Shown piece by piece: positions 47,997 to 64,000 of a stretch of DNA of 64,000 nucleotides (its first letter is position 1; every line of letters begins with the position of its first letter). Below the pieces are notes generated by a model. That model searched no databases and had not been told where the DNA came from. It worked only from the letters and a program-made list of their open reading frames with translations. The stretch spans positions 8,990,001-9,054,000 of the forward strand of contig OY294049.1 in assembly GCA_958510825.1 (NCBI GenBank), read 5' to 3'. This stretch comes from Brachypterus glaber (taxonomy: Eukaryota; Arthropoda; Insecta; Coleoptera; Kateretidae). A program made the translations under genes and the position numbers.

Positions 47997-49541
47997 ACTG
48001 GATGAATTTTATCTATGTCCACCCCAAAAATTAAGATTAACCTTCATTCGATAAAAACGAAACTTTGGTAATTTATATAATTTTGCATTGGCTTTAAAAT
48101 GGCGGATTTAATTTTTTATTTTAATTCCGGTTTTGCCGGAATTGGTATAAATATGTTTTTTTATGGAACACCTCCCAGTCAACACAAATACATGGCAGGA
48201 ACATAGCAGGTACATAACCACTGTTCTATGTGATGTTGCAGACATGTAATTTTTATAGCCCATGTATAGTCCTTGGACTTTAACAATTCCGCCTCAAGTT
48301 ATGTATCAGCTACATAACATGCTACATATCAGATACATACTAGGTACATAACAATAAAAGTAGGCGTTTCCGAATTTTGCTTGTTATAGAGTGCATCATA
48401 GATTTAGACATGGTGAACATTTTTACGTCTTTTTGATAAACCTAATAATTAAAGTATATAAATATCTTTATATGTAGCATCCATCAGGCAAAATTCTTAT
48501 ACGATGTGCATTTTTACTGTGAAAGCAAACTTTCTACCAGTCTTAAAAATCATGGGCCACATAAAAAGCCAATTTTTAGAAAAAAAATAGCAAATAATCA
48601 TTTAAAAAAAATATATATATATTTTAATTTTTTGTCTAAAATTATCTAAAATCAGTTTAGTTGTCTAAAAATACATGCGTTTCTACTACTTAAGGGTAAA
48701 ACTTTTATTATTAACAACAATTTTAAGAATATTAGTGATTTTAACCTATAAAAATTAAAATAATATAGACGCCATATTTAGTATTGAATTCATAACATTT
48801 TATGTATCGTGTATGTTCTCGTACCATGTATATGATACATAACATGCAATATTGCATCTTATGTATCATACATAGGTATGTTACATCTTATGTAATATGG
48901 CACATGTAACGTAAAAAATCTTTCTGTTATAGGGCATGTTATGTAGCATACATATGTATGTTATGTCTCATGTAATATGGCACTTGTTACCTAAAAAATC
49001 TTTCTTTACCATGTTGCATCCATATATGTGCGGACTGGGCTGTAGTTTTTTTTTTCTTTTTTTTTTTCGTTCTTGTTTTTATCGTATAAAAACGAGATAC
49101 ACGTAATTTACCTTCTTTTTACTTACTTAATCTTCAAAGTACACCACTATACAAAGTTTACATGGACATTAAAAAATAGGAGTTCAGGAGAAAAATCCGT
49201 TTTTTAGCTCTAATTCGCTGTCACTGATCAAATTTTTATTTTAACATTAGTTTTATATTTTTTTTAAGCTTAAGTAAGTAAAAACAACGTTAACTATGTA
49301 AATCTGGTTTTTATACGATATAAACGAAAAAGAAAAAAAAAAAGTAACAATAAAGTCAGTAATCTATACATAGAATTTTCGGCTGAATTCAAAAATCTAA
49401 AAAATTACAGGGTGAAATAAAAAAATTAAATCCGCCATATTATAGCCAATGTAAAATTATATAAATCAACAAAGTTTCGTTTTTATTGAATGAAAATTAA
49501 TCTTAATTTTGGGGGTGGACATAAATAAAACCCACCCGGTA
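47997..49541. mobile_element. TIR element, family accgggtgag copy 2, interrupted by element E
   Basis: Left end actggatgaattttatctat + gtccacccc; right end ggggtggacataaataaaac + ccacccggt, the inverse. The interior flanks gcggatttaatttttt and atccgccatattatagcc also match the 5705-6262 copy. It starts 26 bp after the stop codon of the ankyrin gene and so probably forms its 3' UTR. Element E is inserted at 48174. Confidence 0.75.
48174..49039. mobile_element. CCCAG-ended motif-filled TIR element E (TACATA motif)
   Basis: Left end cccagtcaacacaaatacat, right end atatatgtgcggactggg, CT on both sides as target duplication. The end regions repeat gtacataac, ttatgtatc and catacatatgtatg in both orientations. 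On the right, a unit of about 82 bp (ttatgta-c-catacata ... aaaaaatctttct) is tandemly duplicated at 48858-49018. A motif-poor core lies at 48370-48780. No ORF. Confidence 0.75.
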
Positions 49542-51585
49542 TTTGTGTATTTTTTTTTTGGTTTTATCTGCAATAATTATTGTATTTTATAATATTCTGA
49601 TCACCAGACTTGTTTTTAGGTTAATCTGAAATACTTATGAATGATACCATAAAATAAAAAAAACTATAAGTTTTCATTATTTAAATACTGGATTTTCAGT
49701 TGTTTGCAGTTGTCGCAATAACTTGTAAACGCTTGTATCTACAGCCTTAAAATTCGGCACAGATTTAAAATGGGTCATAATTTAATGTAATTTTTAAAAT
49801 TCAGAGACTATACTTAATAAGTATAAAGTCATAATATGACTTATTAGAACAGTAGTTAAAGTTAAATCTGTGCCGAAATATTTTGAATCATTTAAATTAT
49901 TTAAAATACAAGAAAAAATATTTGCCCTGTATACAGTTAACGCATTCCCACTTTCTTTATAGAATCAAAGGAGGGTATCGTATTTTGGGCTAAATCCACT
50001 GCAACGATAAGATTTTACATGCTTATAGATACATAAAAAATAAATACCTAGTCAAAATTTCAGCCCTTTTTCCATCCCGGAACATACTTTAATTAATTAT
50101 TTTAATTACATATCGCACTATGAGTACCATAACTCAAAATTTATCGATTTTGAGATATGGTGGTCTTATACTCATAGTGCGATATGTCAATGCATGATCT
50201 GGCAACATCGCAATAGTTCAAATGTCAAGTCTCATATGTCAAAATAGTAACATTGCACATTAAGTTCTGCTTTGGGCCCATCGCTAAGTGTATTGTGTTG
50301 TATTTACTGCGCTTGACTGTAAAATTTAAATATTTTGTTGTATGTTATTAATTTTTACGGATTTAACGTGGTATAAAATACACAATGTGTAATTAGGTTT
50401 GGACTTTAGGCGTAACTAGGGGGGGGCTTAGGAGGGCTTAGCAACCACCAAATTTTGCTTCCCCCCCCCCCCCAAATCAAACTATAAAACTAAAATTACG
50501 CATATATATATAGGGGGCTCAAGCCCAAATTTGGACGTGGTTACGCCCCTGTTAGGTTGGACTTATCAGAGCAGTTTTTAAACATATTGTTGTTGTTTAG
50601 CACAAAACTCGCCTTTAAAACGATATCCTTCTTTAGCTTATGTCATTTGAATACCAAATTTTACGTCTCTAGATACAATTAAAATATTGAAACATCATTA
50701 TTTAAATAATGAATTTTTTTGCGAGGGCTGAATGATACGCCAGATGTTTAATATCACTATCATTCAGGAACCCAAACAAACACTACCTTAAATAAAAAAC
50801 TTTCTTATGTTTGTTACCATGGTAACATATCATGTTATTGATCCCAAGTCAATTTTGTGTCTAATTCATCACATAACAAGTTTCGTGTTTTTCTGCCAGA
50901 TGATATGCGTATTATAATAAATAATATAAATATTAAAAATATATTATGAATCAAAATTTTTAATAGCTTAACATCGGCGGTCCACTGCCAACCACACACA
51001 CGAAATGATGTTTGATGAAAATACACAAATACCAAGAGGACACTGATTTTTATTTATAAATTTTATTAATGTTTTTTGTTAAAATGATCAATATTAATAA
51101 CATGTAATTTTGTTTTATATTTCTTGTAATAATTGACTTTGAAATTTGTTTTTGTTAATATTTGGTTATAACCAATTGTAGTGCAATTTATGTTCTATTA
51201 TAAAGATTCTAATAAATACCTACGTTTTTATTATTTTATTTGTTTATTGTACCTATTAAAACATTAAAACAATACCTAATGTATAATACACATTTTATAT
51301 GTATAATTTACATATTATGACTTATATAGTTGTAGAATTATAACTGAAGGTATTTATACATGTATTTCAGTTTACATAGGAACCATAATACTATCAGCTA
51401 AGCAGGATAGAATAAAAGATCATAACTTACTAAATTATCCTTATTTCAATGCGAGAAACAAAATAGGGAATGTTAATATAAAAATATATATCTGTATATT
51501 TATATAATGCAATAAGTAACCAAATCCATTTTTGTTTTTCCGTAATATTCTTTATTAAATAATACGTTTTAAACGTAAAGAATAC
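49542..51585. repeat. intergenic sequence with small hairpin elements
   Basis: 49755-49877: inverted aattcggcacagatttaa / ttaaatctgtgccgaa. 50107-50190: acatatcgcactatgagta and its inverse tactcatagtgcgatatgt. 50410-50552: aggcgtaactaggggg and the inverse-like gacgtggttacgcccct. No exon or RNA gene was seen. Confidence 0.5.
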
Positions 51586-51750
51586 GTTTGGAGGCCTATC
51601 CAGAAGCTTGCATAAGAACATAAAACATAAGAATGCGATGCTGTGATTGGCTTTAAATATACATAGCGGCCCATCAAGCCAATCACGGCATCACATTCTT
51701 ATGTATTACGTTCTTATGTGAGCCTGTGGATATGCCCTTAAACGTATTTT
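51585..51750. repeat. palindromic element
   Basis: Arms tacgtttggaggcctatcca + gaagcttgcataagaac and the inverse ttcttatgtgagcctgtgga + tatgcccttaaacgta. An inner palindrome is formed by gcgatgctgtgattggctt and aagccaatcacggcatc. About 165 bp, non-coding. Confidence 0.65.
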
Positions 51751-51799
51751 AAATTATAAACTTTATACTTAATGTTACCTGATTTAACTTTTTAATACA

Positions 51800-52115
51800 C
51801 ATACAGGGCGATTCAGAAATTAGATACAGTATTTTAAGTTGTGATTTTAGGTCCAAAAATAAGAAAAAAAGTTCCTATAAAAATTGGTCCGGAAATGAGC
51901 CCTAAGGGAGCTACGACCATCCTAAGGATACACATGAAAAGTAGTTTTTATTTAATATCTCTGGAACCCTATGAACTATAGTAACGATTTTTTGCACATG
52001 CCTTAACATTGATAAAGGCTATCCTTTTATGTAATTTTTATTTGATGATTTTAAGCAGAGGCGTGCAAAATAGAAGGGTGGCTTATCACTTTTTTCCCCA
52101 AACTTTTTTATCTGT
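51800..52115. repeat. single arm of a fold-back element (FB1-like)
   Basis: It contains gttcctataaaaattggtcc + ggaaatgagccctaagggag, then gattttttgcacatg and gcgtgcaaaatagaaggg, in the same order as at 30935-31215. Confidence 0.6.
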
Positions 52116-52143
52116 ACATTTTTTGACATTTTCTCAATAAAAT

Positions 52144-53133
52144 ATTATTATTATTATTATTACACTTAGATAAAGAACTGAGGATAACCTATAAAAGCTC
52201 TTAAACAAATATATATACATATAAAGAAAGACATAAAAGTTTAAACAGAGACAGACTTTTTATAATTATCGTGACATAAAAAACATTAAAAACGTACACC
52301 TGTTTAGAAAAACAGTAAAGAAAACTCTATTAAAAGAATGTTTCTATAAAGTAAATGATTTTAAATGGCCATTGGTTGAGTGATAGTATACTGTATAAAC
52401 ACATGTATATACTCATTCTGTAATTTTATATCTGTGACGTACCTATTTTTGTGCTTATGATAAGCTTTTAATCTGTAAGTTAACAATTGTGTAATTTAAC
52501 ATATCTAACATTTTTATGTAATTCTCTTTGACATGTTCAAAAACTTGTTTCTACGAACGAAATAAATGATTTGATTTGATTTGATTTGTTCTTAAATGAG
52601 TTAACACTAGTGGCTGTTACAACATCACTGGGTAGGGCGTTCCATGGGTTAACATTTCTAATGGAGAAGAAGTTCTGTCTGACAGTGGTTTTGAAGTTTT
52701 CCTTGGATATCTTTAATGGGTGACCACGCAGCTGACTTGTGTTTAGGTTGACTAAGTTACTTATATTCGCGTCAAAATGTCCTTTGAGAATCCTATATGT
52801 GAAGATCATATCGCCTCTGGTACGTCTATCAGAAAGGTAAGGGATTTCCAAGTGTTTTAGACGATCTTCATATTCCAAATTCCTAATCGATGGGACGGAT
52901 CTTGTAGCTTTACGTTGTACATTTTCAAGCAGCTTAATGTCTTTAATAAAATGTGGTCTCCATATCAAAGCAGCATGCTCCAAAAGCGGTCTGATATAGG
53001 ATTTGTACAGGGTAGTGAATAGGCTGGGAGAAGGGTTACTGAAAGTTCTGAACAAGAGGAATGATTTTTGATTAGCCTTTTTGACAATGTTGCCAATGTG
53101 TTTTGATATATAGTTCTTTAATTGAAAATGCAT
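52144..53133 (-). pseudogene. 5'-truncated LINE fragment (reverse transcriptase C-terminus)
   Basis: The ORF 53133-52537 (198 aa) on the minus strand matches the post-RT region of insect LINE ORF2: YKSYIRPLLEHAALIWRP, LLENVQRKATR, RTRGDMIFTYRILKG, and a VNSFKNK end. It corresponds to about the last fifth of the complete LINE ORF2 at 8284-11094 but belongs to a different family (low identity, no shared flank). The catalytic RT core and endonuclease are missing. Downstream on the minus strand an (AAT)n tract at 52162-52144 may be its tail. Confidence 0.8.
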
Positions 53134-53329
53134 AAAGAAGGTACTCTTTATGTAGGGCCAACCATTCTTGAAAAAATTTGAGTTAAAGAGAAAATTTCTC
53201 GTTCTGAGAATCCAAAATAGGAACTAAAAAATGCGCCAATTAAATTTTTAATGCTGCAGGGCGATTATACATTTTAAATCAAAAAAGCTCAAGGAAAAGT
53301 CGGATTGACGTAATTTTTTCAGGAAAAAA

Positions 53330-53545
53330 TACTTTTATCCACGGCCGTGATTAATAGGCATATTAATTACGGGTCTCTAAAAATAAACCGTTTAAACTTT
53401 AAAATGTCCGTGGATAAAGTATAGAATTCTATTAATATAGCTATCATTCGGGTGATTAGGTTACTCGCCTTTCGGCTCGTGTCCCAAAATTCACCCTCAG
53501 TGATCCATGGCCGTGATTAATAGGCCTATTAATCACGGGATAAAA
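53330..53545. repeat. hairpin elements with CCGTGATTAATAGGC arms
   Basis: ccacggccgtgattaatagg, then catattaattacggg; then a second, inverted set ccatggccgtgattaatagg + cctattaatcacggg. Between them is a GC-apex hairpin (cgggtgattaggttactcgc + ctttcggctcg). Non-coding. Confidence 0.6.
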
Positions 53546-53954
53546 TAATTTAATTAATTCAATTTAATTCAATTTAACTTACATTACTCTCAATTAACTC
53601 TACGTTAATTTCTACGTGGTGCCTTCTTTTATTTACACAATAATTTTGTTTTTTTTTTGTTTTGTAAATGCTGTTTTTAATGGTTAATATTAATGTTATT
53701 TTTTTCTTCTTTGTACATAATATGTATATTATATAGCATAATCATGCTGGAATAAATAAATAAATAAATAAATAACTAGATTTTCTGGAAAAACCTGCAC
53801 TGCTTTATTATTTTACGCTAAGAAATGTTTAAAATCAGACATGCTTGCTTCAGTAATATAAAGAAACTAGTTAAAGTCAGTTTTAAGTGTAAATAAATTG
53901 TAAATAAAAAAAAACTAGTTAATAATAGTTATTATTTAAAATCTAACAAGCCAA

Positions 53955-54002
53955 TGCCGCATTCTTCCTCTGTTATTATAAATACAGAGGAAGAATGCGG
54001 TA
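53955..54002. repeat. perfect 48-bp hairpin
   Basis: ccgcattcttcctctgtt and aacagaggaagaatgcgg-type arms (right arm acagaggaagaatgcgg) around an attataaat loop. It may be a minimal TIR element. Confidence 0.6.
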
Positions 54003-55059
54003 AAACACTCGGCAAAGTGTAGATGCCTCTGTAGATCGACATAAATTCTGTAAATTCCACAAATTGGGAACTTAAAAGTGCCCTTTTGGCCATTAATATA
54101 TTTTTTTAAATAATTTTAATGAAAAGCAAATTAAATTCTAAGACTTTTGGTACCAAAAACACATTTTTCCAAAATTTTGGATTTCCGCGTTCCTCCTTAG
54201 AAGGGCAGCAGGTCCTCTGGACCAATCGAGGCCAACAGCCTAAGGCGCACATGTCTGTACCTTATAAATAGTAAAAAAGGACATGGTAGAGGGAACCACG
54301 CTTTCGTTAAACAAACAAAAAAAAAAAATGGGAATAGTTTATATTGGTTAACCCAGTACCCATGGGTAGGGTTTAAGGGTTAATCAAACTAGGACTTGGA
54401 GCATTCTTGCATGAATAGCGTTAAACATTCCGTAGCACGAAAGAGATTTTCCATCAATATTTTTCGGTAACTATGGCAACACTATACAAACACCCAGTCT
54501 GCTAGATTACTTTCCATTAGTGGTGAATGAAACTACGAATGGAGAAATGGTTTAACGGAAGCAAATTGTGGTTATTCGGAAACCAACTGCAGTTATTACC
54601 CAAAAGGTAACTGTAGAAAAAATAAAACAATATTCGTTAAGTAGGTCAGAGAAAATAATCGGGTCTTGTACATTTTACTTTAAAATCAGAAAGCAATTGG
54701 TACTTTAAAAGATAGAGCTCTAGAGCACCTCAATAGAAAAAAAAATCAGAAAAAAATAAAAATGGCGGAATTTCCTATCTTTTAAATTTGCTTTTAGATT
54801 CAGTCCTTAACCTATCAATGGTTAATTATTAAAATTCTTTATTAAAGTTGTGATATAATTTAGGAAAATATAAAATTATAGTATTGGTAATACTAAATAA
54901 GTCCAAGCCAATGCTGCTTAAATAAGAAAAAACACTTAGGGAACGTTCAAGTATTACGTAACGCAAATTTTGATCATTTTGGATCAATTTATACTTAAAG
55001 AAATCTGTGCTTTTCAATAGCTATTATTTAAAAATTTACAACCTACATGCCAACCCTAG
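54003..55059. other. no gene recognised
   Basis: AT-rich non-coding sequence. A fragment aacgttcaagtattacgtaa at 54945 matches the terminus of the element at 14415. No exon was seen. Confidence 0.45.
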
Positions 55060-55186
55060 TAAAATGTCGTATTAAAACGTATTGAAACACATAGAGACGA
55101 TTCTAAATACGTAAAGTAATTTTTAATACGTATTTGGAATCGTTTCAATGTGTTTTAATTCGTTTCAATATATACGACATTTTTTA
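55060..55186. repeat. imperfect palindrome
   Basis: taaaatgtcgtattaaaacg and the inverse tatatacgacatttt, with inner aaacacatagagacgattc / gaatcgtttcaatgtgttt pairs. A further small fold-back repeat. Confidence 0.6.
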
Positions 55187-55324
55187 TAGGAAATAATTAT
55201 ATATAATAGAAATAGTATGTTAGGGTATTTCGACAAAATAATAGTTTGTTAAGTATTAATAATACCCATGGGGAGGAAAAAGGAGGTTTTCAGGTCAAAA
55301 AAAGCGATCTAGGAGATTTAGACG

Positions 55325-55480
55325 AAAAAATTACCGCGAAACTTTTACCACGAAAACATTTACCGCGCAATGATTTAACCGCGAACAGGTTAACCGCGAA
55401 AAATAAATTACCGCGAAAACGTTTAACGCGAAAAAAGTCCAAACGAAAATTATTATCGCAACAATAAAAACCGCGCATAC
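55325..55480. repeat. TTACCGCGAAAA degenerate array
   Basis: The 12-base theme ttaccgcgaaaa is repeated about eight to nine times with 4-9 bp variable spacers. A basic ORF across it is a consequence of the repeat. It ends near a related element (gggcgccaagttt units). Confidence 0.65.
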
Positions 55481-55509
55481 TTTTATGTAGTTTTTGTAGA
55501 AACCGTAAG

Positions 55510-55725
55510 CTTTTTCTCGTGAGGGTATTTTTTTTGGGCGCCAGTTTATTTTTTTTGTATGGGTGCCAAGTTTGGTAGAAACCATCAGGGACAAAGCTAA
55601 AGCTTTTTTTCTTGAGGGTATTTTTTGGGCGCCATTTTTTTGTAGTAGGGGCGCCAAGTTTTGGTTTCAACGTATTTTTTTCCTAGGGACGCCAAGTTCA
55701 AGGCTTGGTTCAGGGCGCCAAAATG
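55510..55725. repeat. tandem units with GGGCGCCA(A)GTTTGGTAGAAACC
   Basis: Units contain gcgccaagtttggtagaaac, catcagggacaaagcta and ttttcttgagggtattttt. The same unit is repeated at 62680-63015. It may be the sub-terminal repeat of a transposon. Confidence 0.65.
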
Positions 55726-55854
55726 CAAAGGCCTAAACCTAAATTTTGTCATATATTTTTGGTATTTTTCGTTATGTTTTGTTTTATTTTAATGTTTTTA
55801 TGTAAGTCTTTAATAAAAGTAATTACATGTTTTAAAATTTAACATTTAATTTAA

Positions 55855-56160
55855 TTTTGTCCAAGATTTTGTCCATTTTTTCTATGTTTAAATACGCATG
55901 TAATAAAAATAATTAGGTGTTTTAAAATTTAATATTTAATTTTATTTTGATTTTGTCCAATTTTTTTAATGTTTTTATGTATAAATACGTATTTATTATT
56001 TATATAAAACTTAATATTTAATTTTATATTTTGATTTTGTCCAATTTTGTCCAGAATTTGTGGACAAAATCAGTTTTTTTGATTTTGTCCAGTCCGCCAA
56101 AATTTGATTACTTCCGTCCAGTTTTGTCCACCCGGACAAAATCAAACAACCCTGATTCAA
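55855..56160. repeat. GATTTTGTCCA motif array
   Basis: gattttgtcca/ttttgtccaatttt repeated about ten times, mostly in one orientation and ending with ggacaaaatcaaac inverted copies. A gene-poor motif-filled segment with a short left extension (taattttgtccaagatttt). Confidence 0.55.
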
Positions 56161-61995
<5,835 letters not shown>

Positions 61996-62003
61996 TAAAA
62001 AAA

Positions 62004-62298
62004 AAGTTGCTTATTTATTCATGAAACAAATTTATTATCCAAGAATTTTTTGCCTAGGACGATTTTTGAAAATTTTGGAAAATTCGAAATACTATTCTAG
62101 CGCAGGCGCTGTGAATAGTGTATTTAGTAAATTCGTCGTAACATTAAAATAAAAAGTTGCGTATTTCTTCATGAAACAAATTTATTATCCAAGAATTTTT
62201 TGCCTAGACGATTTTTGAAAATTTTGGAAAATTCGAAACTACCGTATAATACTATTCTAGCGCAGGCGCTGTGAATAGTGTATTTAGTAAATTAAATG
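62004..62298. repeat. tandem duplication of about 150 bp
   Basis: aaaaagttgcttatttattc ... tattatccaagaattttttg ... attctagcgcaggcgctgtg ... aatagtgtatttagtaaatt occurs twice in a row, with small indels (tactattctag against taccgtataatactattctag). Recent local duplication of non-coding sequence. Confidence 0.85.
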
Positions 62299-62381
62299 AT
62301 AAAGAGCTAATTTTTTTGATATTTACAATTATGGCGAAGGCGCTACCATTAATATAAAGCTTTTGGTATTTTTTTAGTTTT

Positions 62382-62446
62382 CCCTACTGAAAATGATGGG
62401 TCTGGGCGGGTATAAATGGTGCACAAACCCGTCATTTTCAACAGGG
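62382..62446. mobile_element. 65-bp miniature TIR element, copy 2
   Basis: It starts ccctactgaaaatgatgg and ends cccgtcattttcaacaggg; the middle has gcgggtataaatggtgca. Same size and ends as 27291-27355 but with the middle inverted. Confidence 0.7.
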
Positions 62447-62679
62447 TTATCTTAGAGTAATTATTGTTTGTTTGTTTGTTTAACCTCGTACTATTCTACT
62501 TAATTAAGCATCCCCTAAGTCCAGGAATCACGATAGTGAGGAACTCTTTGCAAAAAGGAACTCTTTTGTACAAATTTCAGACGCGGTCAGAAACAATTAT
62601 TAATTATTACCCATGCGGATTAACGTTTTTATTTTCAAACTAGATGAGCCGTTACAAACACCTTATTTTTTTTGCAGGG

Positions 62680-63015
62680 AGAAAGCTTTTTTCTGAAAGA
62701 GTAAATTTTGGGGCGTCAATTTTCTTTTTTGAAGGGGCGTCAAGTTTGGTAGAAACCGTCAGGAGGGACAAAGCACTTTTTCCTGAAGGTTATTTTGGGG
62801 CGCCAAATTTGGTAGAAACCGTCATCAGGGACAAAGCTTTTTTTCTTGAAGGTAAATTTGGGGACCCATTTTTTATTTGAAGGGCGCCAAGTTTGGTAGT
62901 AACCGTCAGGAACAAAGTTTTATTTCATGAAGGTATTTTTTTGGGCGCCAATTTCTTTTTTTAGGTAGGGGCGCCAAGTTTTGATTGAAACCGTCAGGGA
63001 CAAAGATTTTTTTTT
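62680..63015. repeat. tandem GGGCGCCA(A)GTTTGGTAGAAACC units
   Basis: About five tandem units of 62-70 bp, each with ggggcgccaa(g/a)tttggtaga, aaccgtca(tca)gggacaaag and ttcttgaaggtattt. Homologous to 55510-55725. ORFs here are products of the repeat. Confidence 0.75.
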
Positions 63016-63087
63016 GAGGGTGCCTTATTGGCAGTAGTGCTTGTATAGCGGTAATTTCTAAGGCTTATTTGCCAAAAAATACCCCTT

Positions 63088-63250
63088 CCAGAGAGGAACT
63101 CTTAAGGAACACAGGAGGAACTCGAAGAACTCGGAGGAACTCCGAAGATCTCGGAGGAACTCCGAACTCCGAAGATCTCGGAGGAACTCCGAACTCCGAA
63201 GATCTCGGAGGAACTTCGAGCAACTCCGAAAAAACTTAGAGGAACTCTTT
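63088..63250. repeat. GAACTCCGAAGATCTCGGAG tandem array
   Basis: Tandem units of about 20-27 bp: gaagatctcggaggaactcc with gaactcc extensions, repeated five to six times. GC-richer than its surroundings. A minus-strand ORF with an LRSSEFLRD repeat spans it but shows no other sign of being a gene. Confidence 0.75.
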
Positions 63251-63299
63251 GCAAAAAAGAACTCTTTTGTACAAATTTCAGACGAGGTCAGCCCCTCGG

Positions 63300-63480
63300 A
63301 AAATCCCGTATACGAATATCCAACTGTGGATATTGTGGTATATTTTGCTATATCCACAAATATCCATACGTGGATACAATGGAGCGGAAGGAGAAAATAA
63401 CAGATAAATAACAAAGTAGGCCCGGGAGGTACATTCATGTCCCTCGAGGCCCTCAAGTCAAGGGACATGAACATTAATTA
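63300..63480. repeat. GTGGATA palindromes and a hairpin
   Basis: 63310-63378 repeats tatccac/gtggata in both orientations. 63431-63475 forms a hairpin from ttcatgtccctcgaggccct and caagtcaagggacatgaa. Non-coding. Confidence 0.5.
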
Positions 63481-63489
63481 CTCGACACT

Positions 63490-64000
63490 CAAAAATTTGT
63501 TGATGCGCTGATTTCCGAACCTTTTTCGTTTTCCTTGATCAACTCGTTTTTTTGAGAGCGCACAGTGGTTTTTTTGCCTATAGTTAGGCAAATAGTAAAA
63601 AAAATAATTATTTTTTTTTGCGGTGGATTAATTATCCATTACTAACGCTCTAAACCAAAAAAGGCGGATTTTACATATCTTTAATCGTTTCTTTTTTATA
63701 GGTTTCTAAATTCAGAAAATTAAATTTTTTTATATTTTTTTCGCTATATTTTCATGAAAATTTTATATAAAAACTGATTTTTATGAGCAACAATAACACA
63801 CATGTGAGGTTTTTAAAAATAGTAGTATTAGATTGAATCCAGTAAAGGAGATTTTACGGGAGTTTATTGAAAGTAGAACAACAACATTTTAAATCATTTT
63901 ATGTTTATTTAACGTTATTTAAATGTTTTAAAGCAAGGAGAGATCGTTTTTTTTTTAATTTTTTCGTTTTTTCCATAATAAATTTAATTTATTGTGTTGC
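63490..64000. mobile_element. fold-back family FB3, partial copy running off the window
   Basis: It carries gttgatgcgctgatttccga, accaaaaaaggcggatttta, catatctttaatcgtttc, acacacatgtgaggttttta and gagattttacggga in the same order as the left half of 40140-41020. The right arm lies beyond the window. Confidence 0.65.

Noticed and set aside
55246..55670. Basic repetitive ORFs on both strands
   Set aside because: They follow from the TTACCGCG and GGGCGCC repeats; no protein-like features.
63058..63474. Minus-strand ORF with LRSSEFLRD repeats
   Set aside because: It crosses a minisatellite and unrelated hairpin sequence; no start context or conserved domain.

Overview
The window is a stretch of an AT-rich animal nuclear genome, almost certainly an insect. 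It has split genes with GT-AG introns, a TBK1/IKK-epsilon-type kinase, a tRNA gene, a non-LTR retrotransposon with a (TAA)n tail, and dense inverted-repeat DNA transposon remnants. A beetle is a reasonable guess, but nothing here proves the order. About 10% of the window is host coding sequence; most of the rest is repeats, many nested inside each other.

Layout. 0-0.7 kb: partial exons of a multi-membrane-spanning protein, possibly a chemoreceptor. 1.7-6.4 kb: fold-back and terminal-inverted-repeat (TIR) elements. 7.3-11.25 kb: a LINE with both ORFs open. 12.7-16.75 kb: deeply nested TIR elements. 17.7-18.8 kb: a second copy of the first fold-back family. 19.6-22.3 kb (minus): a complete two-exon TBK1/IKK-epsilon-like kinase of 730 aa. 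22.6 kb (minus): tRNA-Ser(GCT). 24.3-31 kb: repeats and a 200-N assembly gap. 32.66-47.97 kb (plus): a seven-exon ankyrin-repeat gene whose 5' end was not found and whose large introns are full of transposons. 48-56 kb: repeats and a truncated LINE. 57.1-60.8 kb (plus): the first three visible exons of a CDKL1/CDKL4-type kinase that continues past what I can recognise. 61-64 kb: repeats.

The most unusual signal is a set of short non-autonomous elements ending CCCAG...CTGGG with 2-bp target duplications. Each is filled with its own reiterated self-complementary motif: GACGTC at 12.93 kb, AAGACGTCTT at 14.81 kb, TGGATATCCA at 41.56 kb, TACATA/ACATAACATG at 48.17 kb. Related-looking elements carry AAGCTT (24.34 kb) and AACCGGTT (12.70 kb). 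Two of them (12.93 and 24.34 kb) share a core of about 130 bp.

The second notable point is a 53-bp tandem duplication inside a conserved exon of the ankyrin gene (46431-46536). It breaks the reading frame, and ignoring one copy restores it exactly. The host genes are not functionally linked; they are ordinary neighbours separated by repeats.
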